Of a stretch of DNA of 64,000 nt, positions 1-12,489 are shown piece by piece. Made by a program: the position numbers and the translations under genes. Numbering within the stretch: the stretch's first letter is position 1; each line of letters opens with the position of its first letter. This DNA is from Polymyxa betae. Its lineage: Eukaryota > Endomyxa > Phytomyxea > Plasmodiophorida > Plasmodiophoridae. The notes under the pieces were generated by a model. That model did not search any database, had not been told where the DNA came from, and worked only from the letters and a program-made list of their open reading frames with translations. The stretch covers positions 1 through 64,000 of the forward strand of contig RBZT01000781.1 of the NCBI GenBank assembly GCA_003693705.1, read 5' to 3'.

Positions 1-109
1 CAAGAAGCTCATGTACCTGACCTTTGTTGTCAGTATGATCGAAATAAATAACACTTCCTAATTACGATTATCGTCTTCATTCTGAGCTATAGCTGACATT
101 TCCAAGTGG

Positions 110-182
110 GCTCTGCTAGCTCAGTTGGTAGAGCATTGGTCTAATAAGCCAAAGGTCGTCGGTTCGAGCCCGGCGCGGAGCA
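110..182 (+). tRNA. tRNA-Ile (anticodon AAU)
   Basis: A 73-nt cloverleaf can be folded by eye. The acceptor stem GCTCTGC (110-116) pairs with GCGGAGC (175-181) with one G-T wobble, and the discriminator A is at 182. A D-arm (TAGCTCAGTTGGTAGAGC), a five-pair anticodon stem TTGGT/GCCAA and a T-arm containing GGTTCGAGCC are present. The seven-base anticodon loop at 141-147 is CTAATAA, giving anticodon AAT at 143-145, the standard eukaryotic isoleucine tRNA. No intron interrupts the loop. CCA is not encoded (the next bases are TTC), as expected for a nuclear tRNA gene. Confidence 0.95.
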
Positions 183-631
183 TTCCTTTTTTGCTATTTT
201 TGCCTCCCATGCTTTAATTAGGCTGGAATTAGTTCTGTAGAGACGCCCGCGTCCAGCTTTGAAAGTTAAGTTTTCTGCGATTTGATTGGCAAATTTGTAT
301 TTATAGGTCAGCCTGACATTATTGATTCGCCTTCCTAACATGAGGGGGAAGTTCAAAAAAGAAACTATTTACATCGGTGAGGCCTTTGGTCTCGACCGAT
401 GACGTTAGTAGATTAACGGTAGCACGATATTGGTGTTGAACACAAGATGAAATGACCACAAGTCAACCACTATCTTGTCGTGGGAGTTTTCTAACTTGCT
501 TAAGAGGCTGCGTGGCGTTTGTGCAAATATTTCTTGAAGGAAGAACGATGCTTCAAGTCTGAATCTGAAGGCAAGTTTAAACACGATCAGAATGCACGCA
601 AGGACCAATCTCCACTTGAATAAAGATAACG
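183..631. other. Gene-poor spacer after the tRNA
   Basis: I see no protein family, repeat or RNA here. The open frames on the minus strand have no recognisable content. Confidence 0.5.
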
Positions 632-823
632 ATGATTGACAATGTTCTCTCGACTCCTTTGCGATGGACATCGCCTGCCCGGATCTGGCTTGCAGACTCT
701 GGTTGCTCAAACCACATGATGGCGTTTGATTACCGTCTGAGGCTCGTGTTGCAGCTCATGAGGTTTGATACCCAAGCGCTTCATGTTCCAGATCTTGATT
801 CCGAATCTCTTATCTGTTTATGA
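632..823 (+). mobile_element. Ty1/copia retrotransposon remnant (protease fragment)
   Basis: The open frame carries W-L-A-D-S-G-C-S-N-H-M followed about 35 residues later by L-H-V-P-D-L. This is the layout of the copia-type aspartic protease, whose family signature is W-x-x-D-S-G-[AC]-[ST]-x-H-[IM] with a following H-V-P. The frame stops soon after, and no intact integrase, reverse transcriptase or LTR pair is visible. Just downstream, around 1126-1165, the translated string Q-V-A-V-I-L-L-N-R vaguely recalls the copia integrase region but is interrupted by stops. I read this as an old, decayed copy. Confidence 0.6.
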
Positions 824-2080
824 AGCTGTTATTGACTATCACCAGCTCGTATTGAACATCAAAGTCGATTGATAAATCAACAAACGATATTTCGCTAGAC
901 GAGCTAGTCCGGCAAATTTGCTGTCGTTCGTGTCAAAACCGTCGATCATCTGGAGTAGGCTCTAGATGATCTAAATCTTGAACGCCCATAAGGGCATCTT
1001 ATCGATTCTACTGTAAGAGCAGGGTCGTGCTTTGCCTGCAATAGATCTGATTACAGTTCTACGAGTTTCTTGACCCCGAGACAAAGGTGCAAGAAAGGCA
1101 TTCCGCTTTTGAAGTTTTCTCGGTAGGCGTTGTTCAGGTCGCGGTTATTCTGCTCAATCGCGTTTGTTGAAAACAAAGCAAATGATGTTGGCAATCTCCT
1201 AACAGAATGCATTCTTCAGATATCGCAATAATCGGAGATCCAATGCGCATAACTTTTTGATGGATAAAAAACAAAGTAGGTAGATTCGTTCTGCGATCAT
1301 TTTGGATTGGATTGGATTGGATTAGTCGTTAACAGGCGGCGCTGTATCCTTAACGCAAGGCGATAGTGCTCAGGCATCGCCTGACTATTTTCCAGGACTC
1401 CTACTTCCACTTTCGGAGCCATTTCATATTTCACACTTCCTGGATCAGTTTGATCACTTCAGCTTTGGAAACTGTCTGAGCCAATTAACGTTTTTCCAGT
1501 TCGTTTGTCGGTGTTCACAATCTGAGTACGAATCCTGAGTGTTAATAATAAGAAGTTATACTTGATGCCGGTATAGCCAGTACTCTTTTTCGTAGTGGAG
1601 CAAAAGATCTGCCCTACTGGCATCTCCCTCATGCCTGAATTAGACATGATTTGCCAATGTTTCATTGAACCAAGGAAAGCTACAGCGAGCCATCCTGATT
1701 ATATGTAGGGTGCTGGAGATCCTGCTGTCTTCGTTCGGTGTCAAATACGGCGACCCTTCGGTTCGTTGTATACAGCCTATCGATTATTTGGTTGCAGTTA
1801 GCCCCAGGAATGCAAGTGATCGTCATCTGGTAGCACTGCATAGTTTCACAGCGAATGCAGTCAATCCAATTAACAGGATGGAATTCATAGACATCACGCG
1901 AAGCTAACGGTTGAAGCGTTTAAGTAATGCAAACGCGAGTTCAAAATTCAAGAATTATTTCAGAAGGTCCCAGCAACAAACCGCTATCTGCGATGAATAC
2001 ATTGGAGTCCAATTGTTTGAATAATTAGAACACGAAATTAGAAAGACAAAACAGATTTTGCAATTTCGGGGGTTGATCGG
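824..2080. other. Gene-poor, possibly decayed retroelement sequence
   Basis: No intact gene is supported. A short TTGGA pentamer tract of four units lies at 1302-1323. The frame at 1665-1907 has faint resemblance to copia reverse-transcriptase tail sequence (a D-Y-L-V-A-V-S stretch), but not enough to call. Confidence 0.35.
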
Positions 2081-5000
2081 TTATCTGAATTGCTGTATTC
2101 TTCCAGATAATATAGAATTGCAATCAGCGTGCTGAATCAAACCAGCAGATGCCACAATATCAGAACTTGATTTAAACATGGCGCGATCGCATTCCGAGCA
2201 GCGAGTCGGTTGCAGGGGGTCGATGATAATAGCGGTCGCCTGGAACCGTTGAACTTGTGATAGCAGGTGGATACAGTCACACCGGCTGATTTCTTTGGAC
2301 ATTTGCTGGATACTGAGCTCGTTTCTATAATCCGATATTAACGAGCAAAGCTTTTCTTTCAGCTGCAGTAACAATTAGTCATCCATCAAGTGCCGCAACA
2401 TATCAACAGCAACGATGCAGTAACCAATAAATATCGCAACGATATAAACACAACACATCAAAAAAATTCAACCTGAGGAATAACAGCACCATCTGGGATT
2501 TCTGCAATGAATTTTGCCGGATCAATAAAATCCCTTCTCAGGTGAGTAAGGGCGATGCCGATGCGGTCATTACTTGCCAGCAGCAATGTGAACAGCTGAG
2601 CTCGTAAACGACGAGATCTTTTGTGTTCGACGAACCGAATACCTCCGATGACGTCGCCCTCTTCCACCATCAAATCAAGAGCGCCCGAGTTGTTGCCCAT
2701 CCTCCTCAGTAAATACAGTTGGCATTCGTACAGCTTAAATTCGCTGCATACATGCAGAGCTTCATCAAGATTGTAATGGTTGGACTGTTGAAGAAACAGA
2801 AGGAGTTTGTCGGGCTGAAACTGAGCATATAACGGCACCTGTTTGTTGTGGAGGGCGCGACCTGCTTCTCGATCAAACTCGAATAGAGCATGAAGATAGA
2901 CGTGCAAGTGTTGTGGCGAATCATGCACCTTCTCAACAATCGCTTGCGGCGAAAGTTTAGCGGTAACAAGCAGTCCGACTGCCTTGGCAGCAGAGAGCTC
3001 GAGCAGCTGATTCAGATCGGCTTGATTCAGCAGCTCACGATGGCGCCGCAGCAAGTCGAACACTAATTCGTTTTTGACTCGAAGCAGAATATTCAAAGAT
3101 TCGAGCAACTGAGACGTCTTTTCGTATAGCACAGCGATGCTGACCTGAAAAGTCTCTTTCGACTTCATTTCGTCGCTGGCTGATAAGCATGCCTTGAGAA
3201 TCGCTTCCGGGTTGTAGATCGACGAATCCCATTTTCTCAACAGCAACAGGAGCACATCGGCATCCGATTCGGCGACCTGAATCAGGACCATGTTGTAAAC
3301 AACGGGAGATAGCAGATTGGGCTCTGTGCAGGGAATAACGCTAGCGATAGTCTGTGCTAGAAGCTTGGCGCTATAAATGTACAGGATCCATTTCTCCCAG
3401 AGGGCCATGTTGTTCCCAAGCATACGTGGCGTCGCCTCAGTCACATCGTCATAGCGGCCAGCCTCAAGAAGATTGGTCAGATGCATAATAGCTATGTCGT
3501 CAACATTATGTTTTCTCAGATTGGTAGCAGGATTGAGGGCCAGCTCGGCAGCTTCTTCAATCCTTGAATTGTCCAGCAGGAATGTGATGTGATCGTCATC
3601 GTTTCTTGGTCGGGCAACCACGACATCATATTGGTATAAAAGAAGGATGCAGATATCAATCCTAGATCAAAAATCAATCATAAAATGTCATGTAAGGAAA
3701 ACAATAAAATAAAGTTTAGAACAATGGCATCATTGGTAACTGGAAAGTCATCACCCAGGAACAAAAGTCAAAGCTCGATCGATGGCGACAGCAGCCTCAT
3801 TCAGCTTGATTTGCGAGCGCAGCTCGCCGTGAATTGTCAGAAGGTGAAGTTCTTTGCCGCCTGGCAGCACAGCCAGAGTAGTATTGTCAAAAGGGACGCA
3901 AGCCCTGATCTGATAGGAAGTCTGGAACCGAGCTAAGAGGGTCCCGACGGAATCAACAACTTGCAGGACGTGAACAACATCATCTTGAGCTGCAACCAAC
4001 ATATTGGCAGAGAACCAAGAGAGGCTGGCTCCAAATTCCCTCAAACGCCTCTCCTGCGAAATAAAAGCAATGCGCTCCATAGTGGCTAAATCGAACACCT
4101 TCAACAAAATCATTTAATCAATCTGACACAAGATGATGATAAAGTGTTGGAGAATGATACGAGTATAGCGGAAATAGGAAATGCCCCAAAAATTCAAGTC
4201 AAAAAGCAACGAAAGAGCCAGAAATATGGTACCTTTACTCCGACGTCGTTAGCCCAAGCAATTAGGGAGCCGTTCCAAGCGATAGCGGTGATCTGGCCTT
4301 CACCGCGATGTAGCACGGTATCCTGGTTCGAGAACCAATTGCTGCTATTGAGAATTAGCTCACCGGAAACACCACCCAAGGCCACCGAACGGATCAGGAG
4401 CGCATGCGTTGGACGAAACGCCACAGCCAACATTCGTTGAGGATAGTACAGCCTAAAAGCAAGGATTATTCGGGCGTTAGAAAATATGCAGAACCGAACT
4501 TTGGAAGATGCGATCAAAACATAAGCGATGCTTACATCCAGGGATTCGAGTCCATTTTGAAAACATCTACGATCATAACAGATCCGTCGCTGGACGTCGC
4601 AGCAATCTAATTGCCATTGAATTCGTGGAGAAAGAGAATAATGTGATTCAGGCCTTCATAACCGCTCAACAAACGGACTATAGAGCAAGTGAAGCCAAAA
4701 TAAGAAACAAGCGACACTACAACTTAACTCGAAGAAATTTATTTCTCCTCGTAAATAGTTGTAGATTTTGCAAATTGTTTTCAGAAAAATGTAAAAAAAA
4801 AACAAAACAAATGCTATGATCAAAGCAAATCTGTCAACTTGTTGAAGGCAGTGCTGATTACCGATTCCATGGCGTCGTCGATCGCCAGAGCCATGATTTC
4901 ACCAAACTGATGCTGCATAAAGGCGCGGATACAGGCGCCAGTCTGCTGAAAGATAAACACGTTCCCATGGCGAGTCCCAACCGCCACGAATTTTGAGCAG

Positions 5001-5190
5001 GCACAGACGGAAGTTGCCCCATGACCGGATCTTAGAGCAGCGACAATAGATCCATCAGCACTGAGGTCTGCATCCTGGGATCAGTCAAGCGGATTGTCAA
5101 GTCTAATTATCATCACCTACTTTGACAGTTCAGAAGCGGCTCGTCGAGAGTGCTACTGTCGGCGACGAACGAGTCAGTTGTCATTGTCAT
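2081..5190 (-). CDS. VPS41: VPS41, HOPS-complex vacuolar sorting protein
   Basis: VPS41 is a HOPS tethering subunit for fusion at late endosomes, lysosomes or vacuoles. The gene is multi-exon on the minus strand. The first exon begins at the ATG at 5190. Beta-propeller exons include one reading G-T-R-H-G-N-V-F-I-F (about 4830-5070) and one with H-R-G-E-G-Q-I-T-A-I-A-W-N-G-S-L-I-A-W-A-N (within 4194-4517), a VPS41 propeller hallmark. The large exon 2458-3621 holds the link R-P-R-N-D-D-D-H-I and the clathrin-heavy-chain-repeat solenoid, with L-G-N-N-M-A-L-W-E and L-L-R-R-M-G-N-N matching conserved family positions. The last exon (2081-2374) carries only C-x2-C and H-x2-C of the usual C-terminal RING. 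Some inner exon borders are not resolved. Confidence 0.9.
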
Positions 5191-5958
5191 CGCCGACCAG
5201 GACCGATCATCGATAGAACGGCAAGAAGGTCAGCAACTAACTGAAGAGGGTTCCGCCGCTACAATCACTTTACGATACCATCCAAGAGAAACAGCAAGAA
5301 CTTCTAAGCTCATGAGTTAACATGAAACACTTGTTAGCTGCATTTTGATGATTATAAGCAACAAACAGACTGCCAATGACGCACGTCCACTTCAGATTGG
5401 CAATGATATTAAACATCAACATAGAGATAGAAAAAATAGGTGGCAGTCAAGAATGCAAAGAACAATACTATGACCATGCACGCCAATGTTATTATCGACA
5501 TATCAAGATGGAGCTGTCGCCAATAATCCTTCTATAATGATAACATTATGTCGGCGGTTGGGAATGCAAAATTCATTTCTTTGATGCAGCAAGAGTCAAA
5601 CAGTAACCGCAGCCAATACAAGCATCTCAATGGCTTGGTGCATGGTAGCATTTCAGATTCACATCAATGACGATGACAATCATCCGACAAGTAGACTTTG
5701 CAATATGTTTTATAATTACTGTCTAAGTATCGAATCAACAGTAATCCTCTAAAAACTACTCATGACAATCTGCCGTTGAACGATGTGAGAATTGCCTTAC
5801 TAAATTGGAATTGTTAATCAGTGGCTGCTTACGCTTGGTCATGTCGCATCAAAATGGCTCATCGTTTGGCCGTTTGTCGTAGCCTTCATCCATAGGTGTC
5901 AAAGGTCCGCGGCGGTGTTCACAACCTCAGTCCTTTCTCATCGATCAAGCCTGCATCA
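5191..5958. promoter_or_regulatory. Divergent intergenic region, VPS41 / adenylate kinase
   Basis: This spacer separates two divergently transcribed genes and must hold both promoters. I see no gene, repeat or clear TATA element in it. Confidence 0.4.
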
Positions 5959-6845
<887 letters not shown>

Positions 6846-6927
6846 ACTGTGTCATCATATCGAGTTTATTTTAGAAATTGCTGAGCCAGAACTTTTGTTC
6901 AATTAAATTTCGATGACCCTGCTGCGT

Positions 6928-8209
6928 TCACTTTAGATTGGCTCCGGATGCCTTCTGTTGCTCTTTTTCCAGCCTGGCTTTTAGACGAGCTTCCTTATCT
7001 GCCTTCAGTTTGTCTTCAATGCGTTTTTGACGCACTCGCTCAGCTTCCTGTAAAAAATCGCATCATTTTATCTGAAACGGCTCAATATGTTTTTGAAAAC
7101 AACCCACCTTTTCACGTTTGGCTCGAGCAGCAGCAATCGCAGCTTGTTGCTGTTCGCGAGCACGCTTAGCCTCCAAAGCAGCTTTCACATTTTGCTGACG
7201 CTGAATCTCTTTTTGCTTAGCCTCCTCGCTTGCCTCTTTTTCGCGCTGAGCTTTCCGAGCGACTTTGAGACGTTCAACATAGGCTAGCTTTTCCTCTTTG
7301 GTCATTTTGGACATATCTGTTATTTCTTGATCTCCCAACGCAAGTTTACGAGCTTCCTCTTTGGCTTTGGCGGCTTTCTCATGAACAGATCGAATTGCTG
7401 AAAACAACTGTTAGAACAATTCGATAAAACATTTGATCACATACCATCAGACAATCCATCGTCGGAATCATCGAACATTTCATCCGCCTTTGGTGTGGCA
7501 CCAACAACAGTAAGAGGCTCGTCAATATCAGCATCTTGCTCGTGTTCAATAAGCCAATTGGTCGCAGCCTCCATCGTTTTCGCATTACTCAATATTAATG
7601 CCTTCTCGGCACGGATACGAGGGAATCCCATATCCAACAGCTCGGATAGCAGTTCTTGGTTAATTTTACTGGTTAAACTGGGATCATTTTGGGCCTCAGG
7701 AGCTGAAGCGGATTGCCCGTTATCCAATGACATGGCAATCGCTTTTGCCAAATCATCTTCCACGACCATATCTGCAGGCTTTTTGGAAGGTTCGGGTGAA
7801 TGAGGCAATGGTGCCGTCTCCATTGCTTTCGGCATGAACTGACAATGACACGAATTTAATGACATAGCGGGAAGCCAACCAAGTCCAGTTTTACCGATGG
7901 ATCGGACCATGGCGTCTTTGGGCCATGAGGTTGAGATTTGGATGAAATTGGCTTAGCCTCAGTCGTGGCAGGCATGGATGCCATAGTTTCACGCGCCCCA
8001 GGAAAAAACTATAAAGAATCTCATGACGAGACCAATTATGTGAATGTAATTCCTACATTCGGATCAGCCCAAGGGTTGAAGCGCTTTGGCTGTGCTTTAT
8101 CAGCAGATTTGGAGTTACTACTGGTAGCTGGAGATCCCGACACCAAGGAGTGCCCCTTCGATGAGAAGACTAAACCAAATATAGGTAAAAATAAAGCAGT
8201 ATTATTCAT
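6928..8209 (-). CDS. UIM/UBA-domain coiled-coil protein (UBXN1-like, no UBX domain)
   Basis: This is a likely ubiquitin-binding adaptor. On the minus strand, short exons carry two similar P-W-[AS]-D-P motifs near the N-terminus (about 8070-8150 and 7885-7950). A ubiquitin-interacting motif follows ([11 protein letters not shown]), then a UBA domain ([16 protein letters not shown]), then an acidic linker. The rest is a long charged coiled coil (7063-7400) ending in the exon 6928-7050 with ...[14 protein letters not shown]. The UBA plus coiled-coil layout resembles UBXN1/SAKS1, but the reading ends where the UBX domain should start. The ATG at 8209 lies 9 bp from the thioredoxin stop, so the first exon is uncertain. 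Confidence 0.65.
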
Positions 8210-8217
8210 TTAGGAAA

Positions 8218-8606
8218 TTAACCCGAATATTGGCCAACTAAATTCTTGACTTTCTCCTTTAATCCAGGGCCGTTGGCACCACACATCTCGTCCACACGCT
8301 TGCCCTTGACAAAAAAGAGAAAAGTCGGCATCGCATTGATCTTCTCTTGGACAGCTACCGGCTGTTATCTAATCAAAATCTTGCAGTACAAGCCGCAGCG
8401 AGCCAAAATACCTGAGCTGCATCGACATCACACTTGCAGAAGACCGCCTTGCCAGCATAGGTCTGGGCAAGTTCATGGTAGATCGGAGTGATCATTTTGC
8501 ATGGCCCACACCAGGTAGCGGTGAAATCGACGACGACAAGCTTACCACCAGCGCTGTCAAGGACAGACTTGAAGTGTTCGACGCTGGTAATTTCCACGAC
8601 AGTCAT
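8218..8606 (-). CDS. Thioredoxin
   Basis: A small cytosolic disulfide reductase of about 105 aa in two exons. Exon 1 starts at the ATG at 8606 and contains the active site W-C-G-P-C-K preceded by V-V-V-D-F-T-A-T. The second exon (about 8218-8352) carries the cis-proline segment [10 protein letters not shown] and the conserved glycines near G-A-N-G-P-G. It ends in G-Q-Y-S-G. The length fits a single-domain thioredoxin with no PITH or other extension. The gene is followed within a few bases by the UIM/UBA gene on the same strand. Confidence 0.95.
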
Positions 8607-8936
8607 TATTCTAGAACGAGCCCTTCAGAAACACAAAGAAACGATGGCTGTGGCTTCGTCTGACCTCGCAATATGGGCACCCTTTCACAATGAAACGAAT
8701 TCACAATGCGAGTAATAATAGAGTGGCGCAGGAGGCCGGCGGCGATCGATTCAACTCGAAAGGAGTGGGTGGAACGCGGCCTCCCCCACGACTTCCATAC
8801 TCCGATTTCAAAAATTTAGTTTTTATTTTTATTCTTTTCTGCCGATATAAATTAATCTCATTTGCAGTTATTGCAAGATTGTCAGGGACTTCCCGATCGA
8901 TCGCGATCTTCTTGTAGATGTTTCGTTGCAACACTG

Positions 8937-9482
8937 ATGATGTTGAAGATACTGATTCTTATCAGTTTGAAGGCCTGTGTTGCTTTAGCGGAGACTTCCA
9001 GCATACAGGATGTTCGGCCAGAGCCGTCCCATGGAATTCCTAAAGAGGCATTTGGTATTATTGTGGTTCTGGTGTTGATGATGCTCAGTATTGTGATTCT
9101 GTATATTAAGTTCCGCCGATTGTCGAGAACAGAATCTGCCGATACTGCAAAGCATCCTGTGATTTTACAAGCGTCAATCGCAGAGCCTACACCTATTGTC
9201 AAGGTCGAAGTTGAAAAGCTGGTTTTGGAAGCCAAATACGACATTGTTGCACACGAATCCAAATCGATAAATTCCCAAGTCCCGAATACGAATCAAGGGA
9301 AACCATTTGCAACCCTCGATTTCGATCAAGCTGGTATTGCTATAAAGAGTTTTGATGAGAATGAATCCCGGAAGAATTCGGACCCGGAACGATCGTTCCG
9401 GAAATTCCGTCTTCGTTCTCTAAGTGATGGCGACAGCGCTCTCCATATTCTTGATGCTGGCGAGCAAGAGACTCAACATTAG
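8937..9482 (+). CDS. Small type I membrane protein, unknown function
   Basis: I do not recognise a family. Starting at the ATG at 8937, the protein (about 181 aa) opens with a signal-peptide-like segment (M-M-L-K-I-L-I-L-I-S-L-K-A-C-V-A-L-A). A lumenal stretch of about 22 residues and one transmembrane helix follow (G-I-I-V-V-L-V-L-M-M-L-S-I-V-I-L-Y-I). A basic stop-transfer K-F-R-R-L-S-R then leads into a polar tail of about 110 residues rich in S, E and D. The exon is uninterrupted. It ends 264 bp before the stop of the convergent CS/Sel1 gene. Confidence 0.6.
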   Translation: MMLKILILISLKACVALAETSSIQDVRPEPSHGIPKEAFGIIVVLVLMMLSIVILYIKFRRLSRTESADTAKHPVILQASIAEPTPIVKVEVEKLVLEAKYDIVAHESKSINSQVPNTNQGKPFATLDFDQAGIAIKSFDENESRKNSDPERSFRKFRLRSLSDGDSALHILDAGEQETQH

Positions 9483-9745
9483 ATCCATGTCTCCAGGCGG
9501 TGCATTCCCATTATGTGGCACATCATCACCAACCGTCTTTATCCTTAATTACCTTCATAATACATAGTGCTGCAGATGGGCTCATTCCTTTCCTTTGGAT
9601 TGTTTTCTTTTGAAAGCGATCGCGAAATCCTGAATACAAATGTTGAAAACCGTGATATTGAGCGCAATCAGGAACTGCTCCCAACCACTCGAATGTCGAA
9701 ACACAAATTTTTTATATATTAACCAATGATTAAATGCAGCAGCTT

Positions 9746-11380
9746 CTACTCTTCTTTTTGATGGATGATAGAAGTACCTCGTCGCACCCACAGTCTAATA
9801 GTATCACGATTGTACCATACAAGCCCTAATACGACCGCAGCGCCGATAACAGAAGCACTGACATTGAAAGCGTGCCATGATGACGATTTCTTCGAGCGCT
9901 TTCGACGAGGTCTGGATGGTCGCTGCGGGTGAGTTTCAGAAGCCACCTGGGCTTCTAACGCCTCCAGATTGATCCCATTCTGATGCAGCATTTCGATGAA
10001 CGATGCATTCTGAGCGGTCGATTTCTTAAAGAGCTCCAGAGCCTTGGCCTTGGATTGAACAAGACCATCGGCGCCGTTGTAATAATAAAGGCCAAGATTG
10101 AACATTGAATCAAGATGTTCTAAACAAAATGAGTAAAAGAAACCGTCAAAAAGTTTTAAACAAACCTTGTTCAGCTGCACGCTGCCACCAAAAAGCAGCC
10201 TTATCAGCCTGTTGTTGCCGACCTGGAAAGTTGTGATAGATATGACCAAGATAGTAAGCAGCTCGAACGTCATCATCAGCCTCAGCAGCTTGAGTATACC
10301 AGAACACAGCTTTATCAAAATCGGCGTCGAAGACTGACAAAGGGTGAGCAAAGAAAACCAAATAGAATGTCGCTGACCAATTCCATGATGGAAAGCATGT
10401 CCAACCTGGAACATGCATTCGGTATTGCCATTCTCAGCCCCAATCATCAGGTAATGCAAAGCCGTGGCCTCGTCCTTCTCGACGCCTGAGGCTTTATTCC
10501 CATCAATATACGTGTTGCCGACACGACTGGCGGCAACTGGATGGCCACAATCGGCAGCTACTTTGTACATCGCAAAGATCTGAGAATAGCAGACGAATTA
10601 AAAGAGCATTTTGAACAACCAAACTTGGCAGCAGGAATCCAAAAAAGAACTAGAAATAAGGCCAGATATTATCGAATAAGCACACAAGAAAAAAATTGAC
10701 GATTAAAATACAACCGGAAAGAAATTCGTACGGCAGTGTGAGATAACATCAAATTTGAAGAAAATTACCTCTTTTGGGTCACTAGACGTCATTTCCAAAG
10801 TCTGAGCATAAGTAAAAGCACGTTCTGGACTAAGAGTGTCTTTGCATGGTGGACCTGGATTCTGACTGTCCTCGAACAGCCGGACCCACCAGGTCGCCAG
10901 ATGCTTATGAAGCTCGAGCTTCAGTATTGACACGGAAGCGCGACGCTCCAGCGTCCATTGAGATTCATCGACATCGATATTCGCCCAGAGCTTGAAGTCC
11001 ACAATCGGTTTGCTAAACTGCTTTAAAGAAACTACCACCGAGTTGACCCCTTGGACAACTTTAATAGAGGACGTCTGGACGTCTTTTGGTAAACTAAGGA
11101 ATACTTCAACGTCGACATCGCATTGACCCCAGGATAAATCGAAGGATAAGAACCCATGATCGAATAAAACTCGAGCACAATCGTAAATGTCAAAGAATTT
11201 ATCTTTATCTATGACGAAGAGCTTAAAGCAGATAATCAATTCGATGCGAGCCTTACGAGCATCAAGCAATGTTCGAACTGAATCGGATCGCTCGCGATCT
11301 TCAATCAGATCAGCTAGACTCAGTATATTAGGTAAAGGCCATTGCTCTTCGAGTTGTTGAAAAGTGATCGTTGTCGCCAT
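9746..11380 (-). CDS. CS-domain + Sel1-repeat protein with C-terminal membrane anchor
   Basis: From the ATG at 11380 the protein reads M-A-T-T-I-T-F. A CS (p23/NudC-like) beta-sandwich follows: L-S-W-G-Q-C-D-V-D-V-E-V-F-L-S-L-P, then D-E-S-Q-W-T-L-E and L-E-L-H-K-H-L-A-T-W-W, all typical CS positions. After an intron the next exons encode Sel1-like TPR repeats (A-D-C-G-H-P-V-A-A, A-L-H-Y-L-M-I-G-A-E-N-G-N-T-E, A-A-Y-Y-L-G-H-I-Y, A-A-F-W-W-Q-R-A-A-E-Q, S-M-F-N-L-G-L-Y-Y). A basic linker and one C-terminal transmembrane helix (V-I-G-A-A-V-V-L-G-L-V-W) end the protein. Sel1 repeats with a tail anchor suggest an ER quality-control or co-chaperone role, which is inference. The start is 231 bp from the divergent RPS3 start. 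Confidence 0.75.
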
Positions 11381-11611
11381 AATCGCTAATGTCCGATCGC
11401 AAAACAGTCCCTTCAAAACAATACGCCACAAAAAGCATCGAATTTTGTACGAATTTTTCGGCAAATTTTGGGAAAAAATTTATAGGAACCGTCCCGCTAA
11501 TGCTTGTCGAGGAGTCCGGCCACGGACTCCGTAAATTCATCTTATTTCGAGTTGTTTGTTCTCCCTTCTTGTCGCTAGCCCGGTCGTAGCCGTCGCCTTC
11601 GAGATCAAACC

Positions 11612-12456
11612 ATGCCGGGAACTAACATCAGCAAAAAGCGCAAGGTGAGCTTCCTAAAGGCTGTCGTTTTGGTCGCCGAATTTAATCGATTTTTCCTGCA
11701 AAGTTTGTCGCCGATGGCGTTTTCTACGCTGAATTGAACAACTTCCTCATGCGTGAGCTGGCTGAAGACGGCTACGCCGGCGTCGACGTTCGTGTCACAC
11801 CCGTCCGTACTCAGGTCGTTATCCGTGCCACACGTACCCAGAGCGTTCTCGGTGAAAAGGGACGCCGTATCCGTGAGCTCACCGCCCTCGTCCAGAAGCG
11901 CCATAACTTCCCCGTTGGCAATGTGAATATGCCCTTCCTTCTTACTCGATTATCCCTAACAAGTTATTAGGTTGAATTGTTCGCCGCCCGTGTCGAGAAC
12001 CGTGCTCTGTGTGCCATCGCCCAAGCCGAGTCTCTTCGCTACAAGCTTCTGGGAGGTCTGGCCGTCCGTCGTGCCTGCTATGGTGTCCTGCGATACATCA
12101 TGGAGAACGGCGCCAAGGGTGTCGAAATCATCGTCACGGGTAAGCTGCGCGCTGCTCGTGCCAAGGTCATGAAGTTCAAGGACGGCTACATGATCAAGAC
12201 CGGTGACGCCGTCAACAAGTTCATCGACAAGGCTGTCTGCCATATCAACCTGAAGCAGGGTGTGCTTGGTATCCACGTCTCTATTATGTTGCCGTCCGAC
12301 TCCAAGACCGCCGCTCGTGTCACGCCACGCTCGCTTCCCGACGTTGTTATCGTCCCTGAGCCAAAGCCTGAACTGGTCGTGACCGCCGCTCCAGCCTTTG
12401 TTGAGCCTCAGCCTGCCGCTGTCTCCCCGGCTGTTGACACTTCTGCTGCCTTTTAA
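11612..12456 (+). CDS. RPS3: 40S ribosomal protein uS3 (RPS3)
   Basis: A core protein of the small ribosomal subunit at the mRNA entry channel. Three exons (11612-11644, 11704-11922, 11971-12456) give 245 aa. It opens [11 protein letters not shown], followed by [12 protein letters not shown]. The KH domain includes [10 protein letters not shown], and the C-lobe has [19 protein letters not shown] and [14 protein letters not shown]. The tail is Ala/Pro-rich, as in other eukaryotes. Codon use is strongly biased to C-ending codons compared with its neighbours, as expected for a highly expressed gene. Introns are 59 and 48 nt. Confidence 0.97.
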
Positions 12457-12489
12457 TCAATGAAACTTGTTTGAAAATTACAATTAGTT

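Noticed and set aside
1459-1907. Intact copia reverse transcriptase
   Set aside because: Only faint likeness is seen, with stops and no Y-x-D-D core, so it is not callable.
7938-8213. Plus-strand 91-codon open frame
   Set aside because: The minus strand here encodes exons with the repeated P-W-[AS]-D-P motif and proper splice sites, so the plus frame is a shadow.
11956-12276. Minus-strand 106-codon frame opposite RPS3
   Set aside because: It is antisense to a strongly conserved ribosomal protein with biased codons, so it is a shadow frame.
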